Source of the DNA: Sipunculus nudus
Taxonomy: Eukaryota; Annelida; Sipuncula; Golfingiida; Sipunculidae
Assembly: GCA_026874595.1 (NCBI GenBank)
Contig: CM049309.1
Location: 91,968,723-92,032,722 of the forward strand
Reading direction: 5' to 3'
Length of the DNA: 64,000 nt
Shown here: positions 1 through 12,546 of the stretch, one piece after another
How positions within the stretch are numbered: the stretch's first letter is position 1
Layout: each line of letters opens with the position of its first letter
Made by a program: the position numbers and the translations under genes
Notes under the pieces: model-generated
The model's database searches: none
The model's input: the letters and a program-made list of their open reading frames with translations, nothing else
Told to the model about the DNA's origin: nothing

Positions 1-1705
1 TTTAACTTGATACTGCATCTAATTACGTTTACAAGAAAATCAGTTGGTTTAAAATTGATAATATTTTCTGGACGAAAACAATGATTTTCTTGGAAATAAA
101 AGGTTTCTTAAAAAACATAATTGGTTCTTACAAAATGAGACAAATGGTCCATAAAAGATATAAAAGAAGACATTTGTGGTAGGAGGACATATTTAACATT
201 TGTATAGATATAAAATGTAAGAGTATTATAAACCGCTGTGTACTACACGCATGAAATGATCATAAAGTATAAGACCAGGGTTTGAGTTAAACTTTTTATC
301 AAGTTTGATTAAATAAGTTAGTCCAGTTAAGCGATGGTTATTCTCATTAACCACTATTGACAGGGTTTTGTTTTTACTATATATTGACAATATTACGTAT
401 TAACATGTTTTATATATACTGTCATGGATCCCTTAAGACAATATGCCAATTTACTGATTTACTGAATGTTCGGTGATAGTAACACTGTTTCGTATGAGAT
501 TAAATACAAGGCCATGTTTTATGACGCATATGTAATGTCGTACAGCAGGTGTGAGGATCTGCTTCATTTCTGGTTTTTTTTATACTTGGAACTGACTGTA
601 ATTAAAACTATAATGTTTCTGTGTTTTTGTTTGACTTTAATGAGCTGTAGTTTATGTAGTTATTTGTTGATATCCTCAGTGTCAGCAGCATGTTGTCTCT
701 AAAGTCTGTCATAATTCATGACCGAGACAGGGAGCAATTCCCCATCCCATAATCCCTAACTCTGATGAGGTTCTGCCAAAAGCAACATGGATCAGCGATA
801 AAATCATCCATGTCGAATATAAAAAAGCTCTGCAGTCGAATTAAAAAAAAAATGCCGGGTGAAGCAGCGGTCGTTTTGTGTTCACTTTAAAAGTTGATCG
901 TGCTCTCATGCATTGGTGAATTTGTACAGCGATACCAATCGACGTCACACTGTATGAGTGAGAAATATACGTTTGTATTTTCAGTACATGCTTTACAGTC
1001 ACCAGTACCCCTAAAACCCCCATTGAACATTTCTTTAAATGCACTGAGTAAATGGTGTTATAATGGGATATTCCAGAATTAACTTTATTTAAAACCGATT
1101 CCGCGAAACATTTTCCGGAAATAACAAAACTGAGCAAACTAAATCAGGTTCTGCGTTAAAGTCACACTAACCCTCCATCTCGCATAGAGCGACCTCTGGT
1201 GTAGGATTATGGAGACAAGACAACATGCCAAGTATCCATATAAGTTTGTGGTCATGATATTTTATGTTTTTTTTCTTTCTTTTTTTTTTAATATTGAAAT
1301 AACCGTGAAACGTTCCTTTATTTTTGAAAACATAACAGGCATTTGGGCTTTATCTTCGAATTAAAAAAAAAAAGTTTTTTTTATGGATTTTCAAATGGAT
1401 TATTCTTGGAATGAATGATTTTGTAATACATTAATAGAATATTAAGGTTTTACTCTGTTTTATTATCAACCGGATCATATGGATACATGAATCTTGATAT
1501 CTATTCTTGTTCTGTATTCAACGTTCAAACATTACTATATATTATAATGTCAAGACTTTACCTGTATAATTTTTTGCACAACAATGGTTTAGGTCATTTC
1601 AACAAATTAAATTAAAGTTATACGTGGGTGTGGCAAAGTTTAAATATTATACTAACCTATTAGGAGGTGGCGATCACCAAAACAGCAATGACAAAATGAT
1701 AATAC
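1..1705. other. AT-rich intergenic DNA
   Basis: No convincing gene, RNA or repeat family is visible. There are short A and T tracts (around 840, 1270 and 1365). The few short open frames lack protein-like composition, splice-site context or recognisable motifs. Confidence 0.6.
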
Positions 1706-1706
1706 A

Positions 1707-1780
<74 letters not shown>
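1706..1780. repeat. (AT)n microsatellite
   Basis: An almost pure AT dinucleotide tract with one early AAAT interruption. A GT-rich stretch follows to about 1830. Frames across it read as poly-Ile-Tyr and are artefacts. Confidence 0.97.
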
Positions 1781-1783
<3 letters not shown>

Positions 1784-1830
1784 ATATGGGGGTGATGGTG
1801 TGTGCGTGTGTGTGTCATATATGTGTGTAT

Positions 1831-3517
1831 AAGTCTGAGGAGGATCCAAAGATCACCGTCTGTTAATCAGTCATTAGTGCTACGCTCAAGCACCATCTGC
1901 TAAATACACCATATGGCGATATTTAGACAACTTAAGAAGTTTGTGCTTGATCAGTTTACACAGTTAATTAACAGCTTAGGAAAGCTTCCTTGTAGGATGG
2001 ACGGGTGACCAGGAGTGACCACTGGACAAATGTACACCACGTGCTGTCCGTCAGTCTGCCGGGCGATAAATCAGTATGCTTCTCAATTATTTCCTTAAAC
2101 TTGACCACATGTTCCATACGAACAGGTCTCGCCCTTTGTTCAGTGAGGACCAGATCCCATTTCTAGCACTGACCACATCACCAGCTGCCGATTCAGACAT
2201 AAACACTGACCACGAAACTAAACAGACACACTTCCTGGAGCGGTCACTCGGTGTCTGAAGTGAACGGGCGGGCCAAAATCAAAGGCAGCCCAGGTCTTAC
2301 TCCAGATAACATAACAACATGGCCTCTCGTCCGACAAAACAGCGGGCTAAAGTGCTGTCCGAAAATCAAAACAATGGCGCGAGGCTTCCCATTTGACTGT
2401 GGCCAGCGATTGGTACCTCATGTTACAACCCCGGTCCTCCTAATCTATCAAAGTTTACGTTCCGAGAAACCTGGCCCTTTGCATGTCCTTCCAGGAAACG
2501 GTCTAGTTGATCCGAATGTATGTACGGAAAATATCGCCCCCGGATAAATCCCCTCCACATGTCGGCGACAACCCTCTCGCATCAAAGACCCTTTTCTACT
2601 TAAAATAAATGAACAATTTCTCAAATGAAAAATCGGTAAATTAGAGCTTTCAATAATATAATCAGATGAAAGGAAATAAAAATACTCGATAGGAGCCTTC
2701 AGTTAAAATGATAAAAAAGAATGGTTAAGTGAAATTACCTTGCGTCGATAAGCGAAACCATTATTTTAAACAATAAAATTGTTAAAAATTTTGAAATATA
2801 TATACATCAAAGTATATGGATTAGTCTAACTATTATATTACTTATTTATATGGGGGGGGGTCTTCAGCAAATACGTGGGTGGGGGGGGGGACTTTTTTTT
2901 CCCGGGGAGTTTTTAACTTCGCCGTCATTGGATGGGCGGTTTGACCTCGGGGTGTCTGTGTAAGTGGCCAACTGAGCTGTTATAAACATCCAGTGAGGAC
3001 CACTTAGACAAGCAAATCGTTACACCTGCCCCCGTGCTGAACCTGGTTCATGGATACATCCACCTGTACCCTCTTCAATGGCACGTCATGGCCGGTATAC
3101 AGAGTTCCTATAGTACCAAAAATACCGCGATGTGGGAGATTTTGGTTTCTGTTTACGTTTCCTAATCCAATGAAAATATGACACATTTGTATACAACACA
3201 TATGAATATAGAATTTGAACAGATTGAACCTATTTCCGGGCAGTAAACTATTTTTTTATTTTCTTTTCCACAACAAAAATATGAGGATGTATAATCTGTA
3301 AAAAAAATCTGTCATTTCTTCTGTGTGCACCCTCTCAACAAACATCAGACATTGACAGAAACAACAATAAAAAAAAAAACACCTGTGATAAAAAATATTA
3401 GATCCCAACAAAAATTTAGTAATATTTCATATAATCTGGTAATATTATAAAAAAAATTTCAGGGAACAATTAAAAAACATGTATTGCTAATTTAAAGTTA
3501 TTTCTAGATACGGTCTG
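1831..3517. other. Intergenic DNA with two G runs
   Basis: Between 1870 and 2580 the base composition is less AT-rich. The open frame at 2251-2547 starts with GTG rather than ATG and has no recognisable domain. I see no supported gene. G runs at 2852-2860 and 2881-2890 surround a short unique spacer and could form G-rich secondary structure. Confidence 0.5.
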
Positions 3518-3543
3518 TGACGTCACACTTGCACCAGCCAATC
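3518..3543. promoter_or_regulatory. CRE plus CCAAT box pair
   Basis: A perfect palindromic cAMP-response element, TGACGTCA, lies at 3518-3525. A GCCAATC CCAAT box follows at 3537-3543, about 12 bases away. CRE and CCAAT sites at this spacing are common in animal proximal promoters. No clear TATA box, initiator or coding exon follows within a few hundred bases, so promoter function is only a possibility. Confidence 0.25.
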
Positions 3544-5285
3544 ACAACAGGGCTCAGTCTGTTCTGAAGGCAAAGTTAAATCACATAACAAACCCACGTG
3601 GAATTATGTTGACCTTAGCTTGGGCAAAATCACCAAACTGCATAAAGACAGCTAGATCCCTGTCAATAAAAGTATCATTGTCAGCATTTCTGTTTGGACA
3701 GACAGACATAAAAATCTCCGTCCACTCAGCCGCTTTACCTCTTGACTGGTGCCCTGTCCATTAAAGCGGTACAATAACTGCATGAATCCGGAGCAGTAAC
3801 CAGTCTAGAAAGACCGGTTTACTTTATTATCTCAAACTCTCTCTTGTGACCATCAACGTTGTATGATAGATATCAACGGATAAATGCTAGTAATCAAGGG
3901 CGTCAATACAGGGGGATGAGGGATATACCCCAAACCCCCACTTATTAGAAAGGGGGGGGGGGGGTCAGTGTTATCATCCCCATTGATATTCTGGCAATAA
4001 TATTTATATTTTGGAAAGGAAATATATTAATAATTTGCATTTTAGACTTTGGTTCCATTTCTGAGTTTACTATGCAATATTATATATCTATTATATATTA
4101 TAATAAGTAACCCATAATCAAACTAGCTCGCGCCAACATTTATTTCTGTTATTCCTTCTGTTATATTCAGCTAAATACTGCTTAATCCCTTTCATACCTT
4201 GACTTAGGGCTTTCTTTTCCGTTGACAACTTGAAAACAAATAAATTAATAAGAAAAGAAACGGACAGAAAAAAGGATACAGAGTCACGAATGAAATACAG
4301 AGGTTAGTAACCCAAGCAATAGCCGTTTTTATGTAAATAACATGTTTATGTCAGAAATCCTTTTTACGTAAAATGATCAGCGATGACTCGTGAAATCCTC
4401 ACAATATACCCCTTAGCCAACCAGACAAAATTAACCCACCTTGTAAAAAGGGCCATCCATTATTGAAATATTCATTTAGTCAATGGTTTCTTTTGCACGT
4501 TTCTACACTTTAAAAACTGATCTTTGTTGTGGGTTGGATTTTGTCCAATAGGCTTTTGTCCGGTTGCACTTTTGTCCGTCACCAAAGCCGAACACGCTAC
4601 AGGAGGAAGATCTGAATGTTGGCAAGTCTGGTTTATGTGATAATGAAATATTCCTTCATTTTCTTCTTATCAATAGACAGGAAACTGATTATTTATTCAA
4701 AAAGGGTTACGGGTAAGTTACAGCCGCTCCTTGGAGCATTGACTTTCAATATCTGTTAATCACCTTGGCGGCTAAATCAGGGCTTTCATTCAACTTAGGT
4801 CGCGGAGAAACAAAGATAAATTGAGCACAGTCGGTAGGAGGTTCCTAAAGTCACACCAAGCCAGTGACCTCGACATACTGAGAGAGGCAAGGTCAGAGGG
4901 AGGACTCAAAGAAAGCGCTGATAGGAGAAACAGAGAACACACGGCCAGCGGCGGTAACTCAACTTATACCCTTGTAACAGATAAGACAAATGATATTTCA
5001 AACATTGAAATGGAAATGTTGTTTAATTTATAGGTATTTAAAAAAGTAATTTGTGTAAAGGAATTCATCAGCAAAGTAAGTGACTATATTTATTCACGCT
5101 TGTTTGCTGATCTTTCTCTCTGCTGTTTGCGTCATTGTGTATGCGTTTGTCTGATAGTTTGTTGCTTAGTTTGTTCATTTGCCTAGTTCAAGATATCTGA
5201 AAGTTGTAGGTGAAAGGAGAGAAAAATGATCTAGCTAAACATTAGAGCTGATTCAAATATTGATACATAATCGTTTTTATATTTA
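3544..5285. other. Intergenic DNA
   Basis: No gene is supported. A run of 13 G lies at 3952-3964. TTTTGTCC occurs three times at 4539, 4554 and 4570, spaced 15-16 bases, which resembles the edge of a dispersed repeat. The frame at 4821-5033 begins with TTG and shows no domain. Confidence 0.45.
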
Positions 5286-6613
5286 TCTCCTGGCATGGAC
5301 CTGTCATTGTACAGACGTATCTCCTGGCAACGACCTGTCATTGTATTGACGTATCTTCTGGCAAGGACTTGTCATTGTACTGGCGTATCTCCTGGCAAGG
5401 ACTTGTCATTGTACTGACGTATCTCCTGGCAAGGACCTGTCATTGTACTGGCGTATCTACTGGCAAGGACCTGTCATTGTACTGACGTATCTCCTGGCAA
5501 GGAAATGTTATTGTACTGACGTATCTCCTGGCAAGGACTTGTCATTGTACTGACGTATCTCCTGGCAAGGACTTGTCATCGTACTGACGTATCTCCTGGC
5601 AAGGACCTGTCATTGTACTGACGTATCTCCTGGCAAGGACCTGTCATTGTACTGGCGTATCTCCTGGCAAGGATTTGTCATTGTACTGACGTATCTCCTA
5701 GCAAGGACTTGTCATTGTACTGACGTATCTCCTGTCAAGGACTTGTCATTGTACTGACGTATCTCCTGGCAAGGACTTGTCATTGTACTGTTGTATCTCC
5801 TGGCAAGGACCTGTCATTGTACTGGCGTATCTCCTGGCAAGGACTTGTCATTGTACTGACGTATCTCCTGGCAAGGACTTGTCATTGTACTGACGTATCT
5901 CCTTGCAACGACCTGTCATTGTACTGACATATCTCCCGGCAACGACCTGTCATTGTACTGGCGTATCTCCTGGCAACGACCTGTCAATGTACTGACGTAT
6001 CTCCCGGCAAGGACCTGTCATTGTACTGACGTATCTCCTGGCAAAGACCTGTCATTGTACTGGCGTATCTCCTGGCAAGGACATGTCATTGTACTGGCGT
6101 ATCTCCTGGCAAGGACCTGTCATTGTACTGGCGTATCTCCTGGCAAGGACTTGTCATTGTACTGATGTATCTCCTGGCAAGGACTTGTCATTGTACTGAC
6201 GTATCTCCTGGCAAGGACCTGTCATTGTACTGGCGTATCTCCTGGCAAGGACTTGTAATTGTACTGACGTATCTCCTGGCAAGGACCTGTCATTGTACTG
6301 ACGTATCTCCTGGCAAGGACTTGTCATTGTACTGACGTATCTCCTGGCAACGACCTGTCATTGTACTGACATATCTCCCGGCAACGACCTGTCATTGTAC
6401 TGGCGTATCTCCTGGCAAGGACCTGTCATTGTACTGACTTATCTCCTGGCAAGGACCTGTCATTGTACTGACGTATCTCCTGGCAAGGACTTGTCATTGT
6501 ACTAACGTATCTCCTTGCAAGGACTTGTCATTGTACTGGCGTATCTCCTGGCAAGGACATGTCATTGTACTGGCGTATCTCCTGGCAAGGACCAGTCATT
6601 GAACTGGCGTATT
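5286..6613. repeat. 34-bp minisatellite, about 39 copies
   Basis: A continuous head-to-tail array with a strict 34-base period. The core block is CTCCTGGCAAGGACTTGTCA followed by TTGTACTGACGTAT. Frequent variants are CTGACG/CTGGCG, AAGGACTTG/AAGGACCTG and AACGACC. Several involve CpG, such as ACGTAT versus ATGTAT or ACATAT. Because 34 is not a multiple of three, every open frame here repeats every 34 residues (three units). These frames are spurious and should not be annotated as proteins. Confidence 0.97.
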
Positions 6614-7752
6614 GCGCAGGAATTCGCTGTTCATATGTCGCGTGAATTTTAATATGTAGCTGATGAAAGCTTGATTCTGATCTGAACCAAAAACGGTGTG
6701 CTCTATCTGAATGGTATTTACGTACATTGGTATTGGTTATCATACACTGTGTAACATGCGATCATCTGCTGGACACTGGATGAGGCAAGAATTATGGTGT
6801 CTTGTATGACGCACGCTCTGTTTCCATAAAATATTGCCCTTGCTAATTGTTAGGGTGTTCAGTAAAAGACGATAAACTATAAAATAACAGAATCCTGGAA
6901 GGTATTCAAACGTATCAAGGTTTAGAAGTGCTACACAGAAACAGACAAGGAAGGAACAGAGCATGTTTACGTTCTGTTACAAGATGTATCACTAACTTTT
7001 GCCAGTCACTACGACCAGATGGAACGCGTCCAAGAGATAAACACGAACTATCCAGGCTCTTATCATTTGCCATTTGGCTACCAGGTGGCGCACATGAGCC
7101 TAGATGCGTCCTCATGACAATGATTGATAGTACTCCACAGGTGTTATCGAAGCTGCCTGGAGCCCAGGTGCATAGAAGCCATGAGGCTTAGCCTCTGCTG
7201 GAGAACGCTAAAACCGCTAAAACAGATGGTTCATAGTAAAAGACCAGATGAAGGGCTGGTCTTTGTTAATGTTACCGTGTTTAGTATTCCAAATCCCCAA
7301 TGACGTGCGAGTGACTTGCCTTCAGACGTCACCATGACAATTCTTTCTCTATTTTTGATATAGGAAAGCCCGTGTAAGTATTTTACAAGGATATAGAGGT
7401 CATCGTGTGGACTGTTCCCGGGTATTTTACACCAGGCTTTTAGTACTAGACTGTACACATCTGTTTCCAGTATACACTGCTAATGAGTCATCATATGAAA
7501 CCATTAAAGAGTTTCCAGAAATGTTTATTCTCTAAGCCATCAAGTTGCTCCTACAGCGTTATTGGTGTCTAGGGTTTCAGAGTTTACGGCATTGAGTGAA
7601 TCTGTCGTTTTTTCACGTTTATCATTTCAAATAAAAAAAAACATAGGAGTAGAAAATCGAGTCATTTAAGGTCTGTCATTTTAGGCACTGATAAACGAAT
7701 GGACTTGTTTAAACTCCTGATTAGGAAAAAGAGACAATGTCATCGGACACGT

Positions 7753-7753
<1 letters not shown>
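6614..7753. other. Intergenic DNA
   Basis: Unique sequence between two repeats. Overlapping short frames on both strands at 6740-7191 have no domain, signal peptide or splice context that would favour either strand. No gene is supported. Confidence 0.5.

Positions 7754-7821
<68 letters not shown>
7754..7821. repeat. (AT)n microsatellite
   Basis: AT dinucleotide tract with a single AAAT interruption, followed by ATTTATTTAT. Confidence 0.97.
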
Positions 7822-7826
<5 letters not shown>

Positions 7827-8339
7827 TTATATCATATGATAGTTTAAAATAAAGCTAAGATTGGGATAAAATAATTTTTACGGAAAGGCATTTTATACAT
7901 CTGATTATCTGATTGAGGCTATATTTTTTCAACTGTTACTGGTAATGCCACCTGTTGTAAAAGATGATATTCTGACGACAAGAAGGAAAGGAAAGGTTGA
8001 TTGAATCAGGGAGGTGATCTCTTCAGAAAACAAGCGTGTGTGAGACCTGCGCTTTCTGAATATAGTCTGTGAATTATATAACACCTATATTTTGAGGAAA
8101 CAGGATGCCATCCTGTGTCAGGTTCGTTGCCTGCTCGGTCTAACACACACATCTGTATATTTCAGATGATGCCAGAACAGACATGATGCCAGAACCGAGA
8201 GATGTTCCCAAAACCTACAGGATTTCAGAACCGACACGGTGCCAGAACCGAAATGATCCCAGAACCGACATGATTCCGAAACCGACATAATATAAGAACC
8301 GCCATGATCCCAGAATTGACATGATTCCAGCATCAACCT

Positions 8340-9600
8340 CACACCAGAACCGATATTATTCCGAAACCGTCATGATCCAAGAACCACCATGATCCCAGAA
8401 TTGACATGATCCCAGAACCAACCTCATACCAGAACCGACATTATTCCGAAACCGACACGATCCAAGAACCACCATGATCCCATAATTGACTTGATCCCAG
8501 AACCAACCTCATACCAGAACCGACATTATTCCGAAACCGTCATGATCCAAGAACCACTATGATCCCAGAATCGACATGATCCCAGAACCAACAAAATACC
8601 AGAACCGAAATTATTCCGAAACCGACATGATCCCAGAACCGTCATGATCCCAAAATTGACATGATCCCAGAACCAACCTCATACCAGAACTGACATTATT
8701 CCGAAACCGTCATGATCCAAGAACCACCATGATCCCTGAATTGACATGATCCCAGAACCAACCTCATACCGGAACCGACAATATTCTAAAACCGACCGAC
8801 ATGATCCAAGATCCACCATGAACCCAGAATCGACATGATCCCAGAACCAACCTCATACCAGAACCTACATTATTCCGAAACCGACATGATCCAAGAACCG
8901 CCATGCTCCCAGAATCGACATGATCCCAGAACCAACCTCATACCAGAACCGACATTATTCAGAAATCCACATGATCCAAGAACCGCCATGATCCCAGAAT
9001 CGACATGATCCCAGAACCAACCTCATACCAGAACCGACATTATTCCGAAACCGTCATGATCCAAGAACCACCACGATCCCAGAATCGACATGATCCCAGA
9101 ACCAACCTCATACCAGAACCGACATGATTCCGAAACCGACATGATCCAAGAACCGCCACGATCCCAGAACCGGCATAATCCCATAACCAACCTCATACCA
9201 GAACCAAAATTATTCCGAAATCGTCATGATCCAAGAACCGCCGTGATCCCAGAATCGACTTGATCTCAGAACCAACCTCATACCAGAACCAAAATTATTC
9301 CGAGACCGTCATGATCCAAGAACCGCCGTGATCCCAGAATCGACATGATCCCAGGACCAACCTCACACCAGAACCGACATTATTCCGAAACCGTCATGAT
9401 CCAAGAACCACCATGATCCCAGAATTGACATGATCCCTGAACCAACCTCATACCAGAACCGACATGATTCCGAGACCGACATGATCCAAGAACCGCCACG
9501 ATCCCAGAACCGGCATAATCCCATAACCAACCTCACACCAGAACCGACATTATTCCGAAACCGTCATGATCCAAGAACCACCATGATCCCAGAATTGACA
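8340..9600. repeat. 85-bp higher-order unit (5 x 17)
   Basis: The marker TTATTCCGAAACCG recurs at 8356, 8441, 8526, 8611 and 8696, exactly 85 bases apart, and continues with some disorder to about 9560. Each 85-base unit contains five distinguishable 17-mers, so the pentamer rather than the monomer was the unit of amplification here. Confidence 0.9.
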
Positions 9601-9639
9601 TGATCCCTGAACCGACCTGATCCAAGAACCGACGTGAAG

Positions 9640-10395
9640 CCAGAACCGATATCATCCAAGAACCGACATGATCCCAGAATCGACATGATCCCAGAACCGA
9701 CATGATCCCAGAACCGACCTCATACCAGAACCGACATGATCCCAGAACCGACCTCATACCAGAACCGACATGATCCCAGAACCGACCTCATACCAGAACC
9801 GACATGATCCCAGAACCGACCTCATACCAGAACCGACATGATCCCAGAACCGACCTCATACCAGAACCGACATGATACCAGAACCGACCTCATACCAGAA
9901 CCGACATGATACCAGAACCGACCTCATACCAGAACCGACATGATACCAGAACCGACCTCATACCAGAACCGACATGATCCCAGAACCGACCTCATACCAG
10001 AACCGACATGATACCAGAACCGACCTCATACCAGAACCGACATGATACCAGAACCGACCTCATACCAGAACCGACATGATACCAGAACCGACCTCATACC
10101 AGAACCGACATGATCCCAGAACCGACCTCATACCAGAACCGACATGATACCAGAACCGACCTCATACCAGAACCGACATGATACCAGAACCGACCTCATA
10201 CCAGAACCGACATGATACCAGAACCGACCTCATACCAGAACCGACATGATCCCAGAACCGATCTCATACCAGAACCGACATGATCCCAGAACCGACCTCA
10301 TACCAGAACCGACATGATCCCAGAACCGACCTCATACCAGAACCGACATGATCCCAGAACCGACCTCATACCAGAACCGACATGATACCAGAACC
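9640..10395. repeat. 34-bp higher-order unit (2 x 17)
   Basis: Two 17-mers alternate: one with GACATGAT and one with GACCTCAT. Homogeneity is much higher than in the pentamer part. A secondary CCC/TACC variation in the GACATGAT monomer groups units further. This suggests the most recently amplified end of the array. Confidence 0.9.
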
Positions 10396-10425
10396 GACAT
10401 GATTCCGAAACCGACTTGATCCAAG

Positions 10426-10447
10426 ATGTGTATTTATTAATACACAT
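10426..10447. other. 9-bp perfect hairpin at array end
   Basis: ATGTGTATT (10426-10434), the loop TATT, then AATACACAT (10439-10447). It lies within a few bases of the last recognisable 17-mer and marks the right edge of the array. Any function is unknown. Confidence 0.6.
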
Positions 10448-11817
10448 GTCTGTACTTTTGAATGAATCGCCGACCAGTAATTGTCATGCAATTTCTTATT
10501 ATGCATGATGAGATTTGGGATTCTGAACAAAAGTAATAAACATTTGCATGTCCGGGATTAATATATGCTAGGGAGGGATCCGTCTTAACAAAACCCATAT
10601 GAAAAAAGACAACAGCGGAATATACAGAAACCCTCTGTATCTCTGTGACATGCAGTCACGTGATTCAGGTCACAGACATCTTTGGTAGACATAATTAGGG
10701 GCTTTAACGGATGTGCGCTGGCTCAGAACCTCAGTCTGAAATTAGAGCTTCCTGGATTTTTTATGACCCTGTATCTTTTTTGACACCAAAGTAAAGTACG
10801 CCCCCGCACCTTTGAGACACTGTTTAATGGGTTTTATATCTACTGACATTATATCAAAAGTTACATTTCAGTAAAACCGCGACGTGCCTCATGTTCAAGG
10901 TAGGTCTTTCAAAGGCACTTATAAAATATGTATTCAAGCTGTTCTGCCATAGCTTATCCTCTAATTTAAGGACACATTTCATCAAAAAGACCTATCTATT
11001 CTGTCTGCTGCAAAGCGAGAATAAGGAAATAGCCTTATTTATTAGAACATAACCAAACATTTTATTTATAATAAGAAAATCCCGTTTTTTTTCACCATGT
11101 GTTAAACCTAACATGTACAAGTTGCTATAAGGATGGTCACAAAGCAGTAACTGAACGAAGTCAACTTCACGTAGGAAATTCTTGTGAAATCCACATGCCA
11201 CCCACAGAACTATCTGGATCATGAAAGGCGGTCTTATGCCATTGTATTGAGATATTTACCACGACTTTGACATTTTGAATACTGCCCACATTTCTTTAAA
11301 GATAACAAGTTTAGGATAATTCATGTCAAAATGCACTGAAACCAGGAGTTCCTGAGAGTGAAGAGATAAGAACGTGTCAACAAACCAAGGATCTTTCTCT
11401 TTTCTCCCCTTAAACATCCACCAACACTAAATAAAAAACTAAGTTTAACTAAGTTAAAGGTTAGTTGATCATTTTCAAAGTCATTATATCATTTTTATGG
11501 ACCAATGAACGGAAAACACGACCAGTGTCATTTGTATGCACTCGTTGGCCTCGCCATCACGTAGACTCTGACATAGAATGTATGCATGAAATCATAAAAG
11601 AGAATAATAAATGAAAAACCTTTAATATATACAGACCAAAACTCAAAAGCTGCGGGGGTCATATGTGTAGGCCTAAGTTAGTGAAACTTTCAGTATCATA
11701 TATCTCACAAGATCTCACGAGTTCTCACGAGTATTGATTAGGCAGACTAGTCGACATTGAAATTCAAATTGAGTTTGTGCACAATACAATTTATCTCTTG
11801 TATGTTCATGTAATAAG
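10448..11817. other. Intergenic DNA
   Basis: Unique sequence with no supported gene. A GTCACGTGAT E-box lies near 10653. A short direct repeat TCTCACGAG occurs twice around 11710-11730. Confidence 0.45.
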
Positions 11818-11926
11818 GATTCTTGAAGAATATAATCCATCAAGTCAGCGTTCCCTGCCACACCAGATCTCCATCCATGTGCTATCTGGAAAACACAGAC
11901 ACACAGTCACAGAAGTGGGCAAGGAG
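11818..11926 (+). CDS. Candidate internal exon, unrecognised protein
   Basis: A 109-base segment runs from a weak acceptor (TAATAAG, AG ending at 11817) to a good donor (GGAG then GTAAGC at 11927). It reads openly as about 36 residues with mixed polar composition (includes SLPHQISIHVLSGKHRH). Its sequence looks more coding-like than the flanks. The open frame extends to 11777-11971 but has no ATG at the left end, which fits an internal exon better than a whole gene. I do not recognise the protein. It may be a chance frame. Confidence 0.27.
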
Positions 11927-12546
11927 GTAAGCTTGATCGATTATAACATTGCAGTTGATAAACTGGTATAATATTGGCTTACAGTATGAAGTCAATGTTT
12001 GTCTAACGAAATATATATACTTCATATTATCATTGTTCCCTTATAATCGCTAGATATACACAGTTGTTGAATTTTATTTCAAGTAAAAACCTGGGAGAGT
12101 TTAAACAATGATAAAACACTTCAAAAAGGCATGATTATTTAATAGGTCCATATATATGACGCACCAGGTCAATACTTAGGAGAAAAGGGCCCTCATTTGA
12201 ACATTTCTAAGAAATAGTTCAGAGTAATAAATTTAAAGCATTGTCAAACAAGACATATTTGCTTCGATAAAAGCAAAGAAATATAAGACGGAACAGACAC
12301 AGTTGTTCTGTAAGACGTTCTTGGAAGCTGAAGAGCTGTCGTCCGAAGCCCGTCAGGACTTTCAAGATGGCTAGATTATTGTATACAGCAACCTCTAATT
12401 TTATGTCCTATACTTCTTGTAGAGTATAGTGTATTACTGTAGTACTGATAATTAATTCTGTATGTCCTTCCTATTGTGTAACAAAACTCAGAATACTAAA
12501 AGCGCCTTAAGAGTCTAATCCGCTGTTTAAGAGTAGATATCTGCAT
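11927..12546. other. Intergenic DNA
   Basis: AT-rich unique sequence up to the left edge of the large minisatellite. No gene, RNA or repeat family is supported. Confidence 0.5.

Larger units (their letters stand above)
8162..10420. repeat. 17-bp minisatellite with higher-order structure
   Basis: The whole block is built from 17-base monomers close to CCAGAACCGACATGATC, about 130 in all. Variation concentrates at the ACCG dinucleotide (ACCG, ACCA, ATTG, ATCG). The array is organised differently along its length: five-monomer units at the left, two-monomer units at the right (listed separately). Minus-strand open frames rich in Gly-Ser-Cys-Arg-Phe are translations of the repeat and not genes. 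Confidence 0.95.

Noticed and set aside
5953-6743. Open frames of about 70 codons with repeated Trp-Arg-Ile-Ser or Cys-His-Cys-Thr motifs
   Set aside because: They are translations of the 34-bp minisatellite on either strand. The period of 34 residues equals three repeat units.
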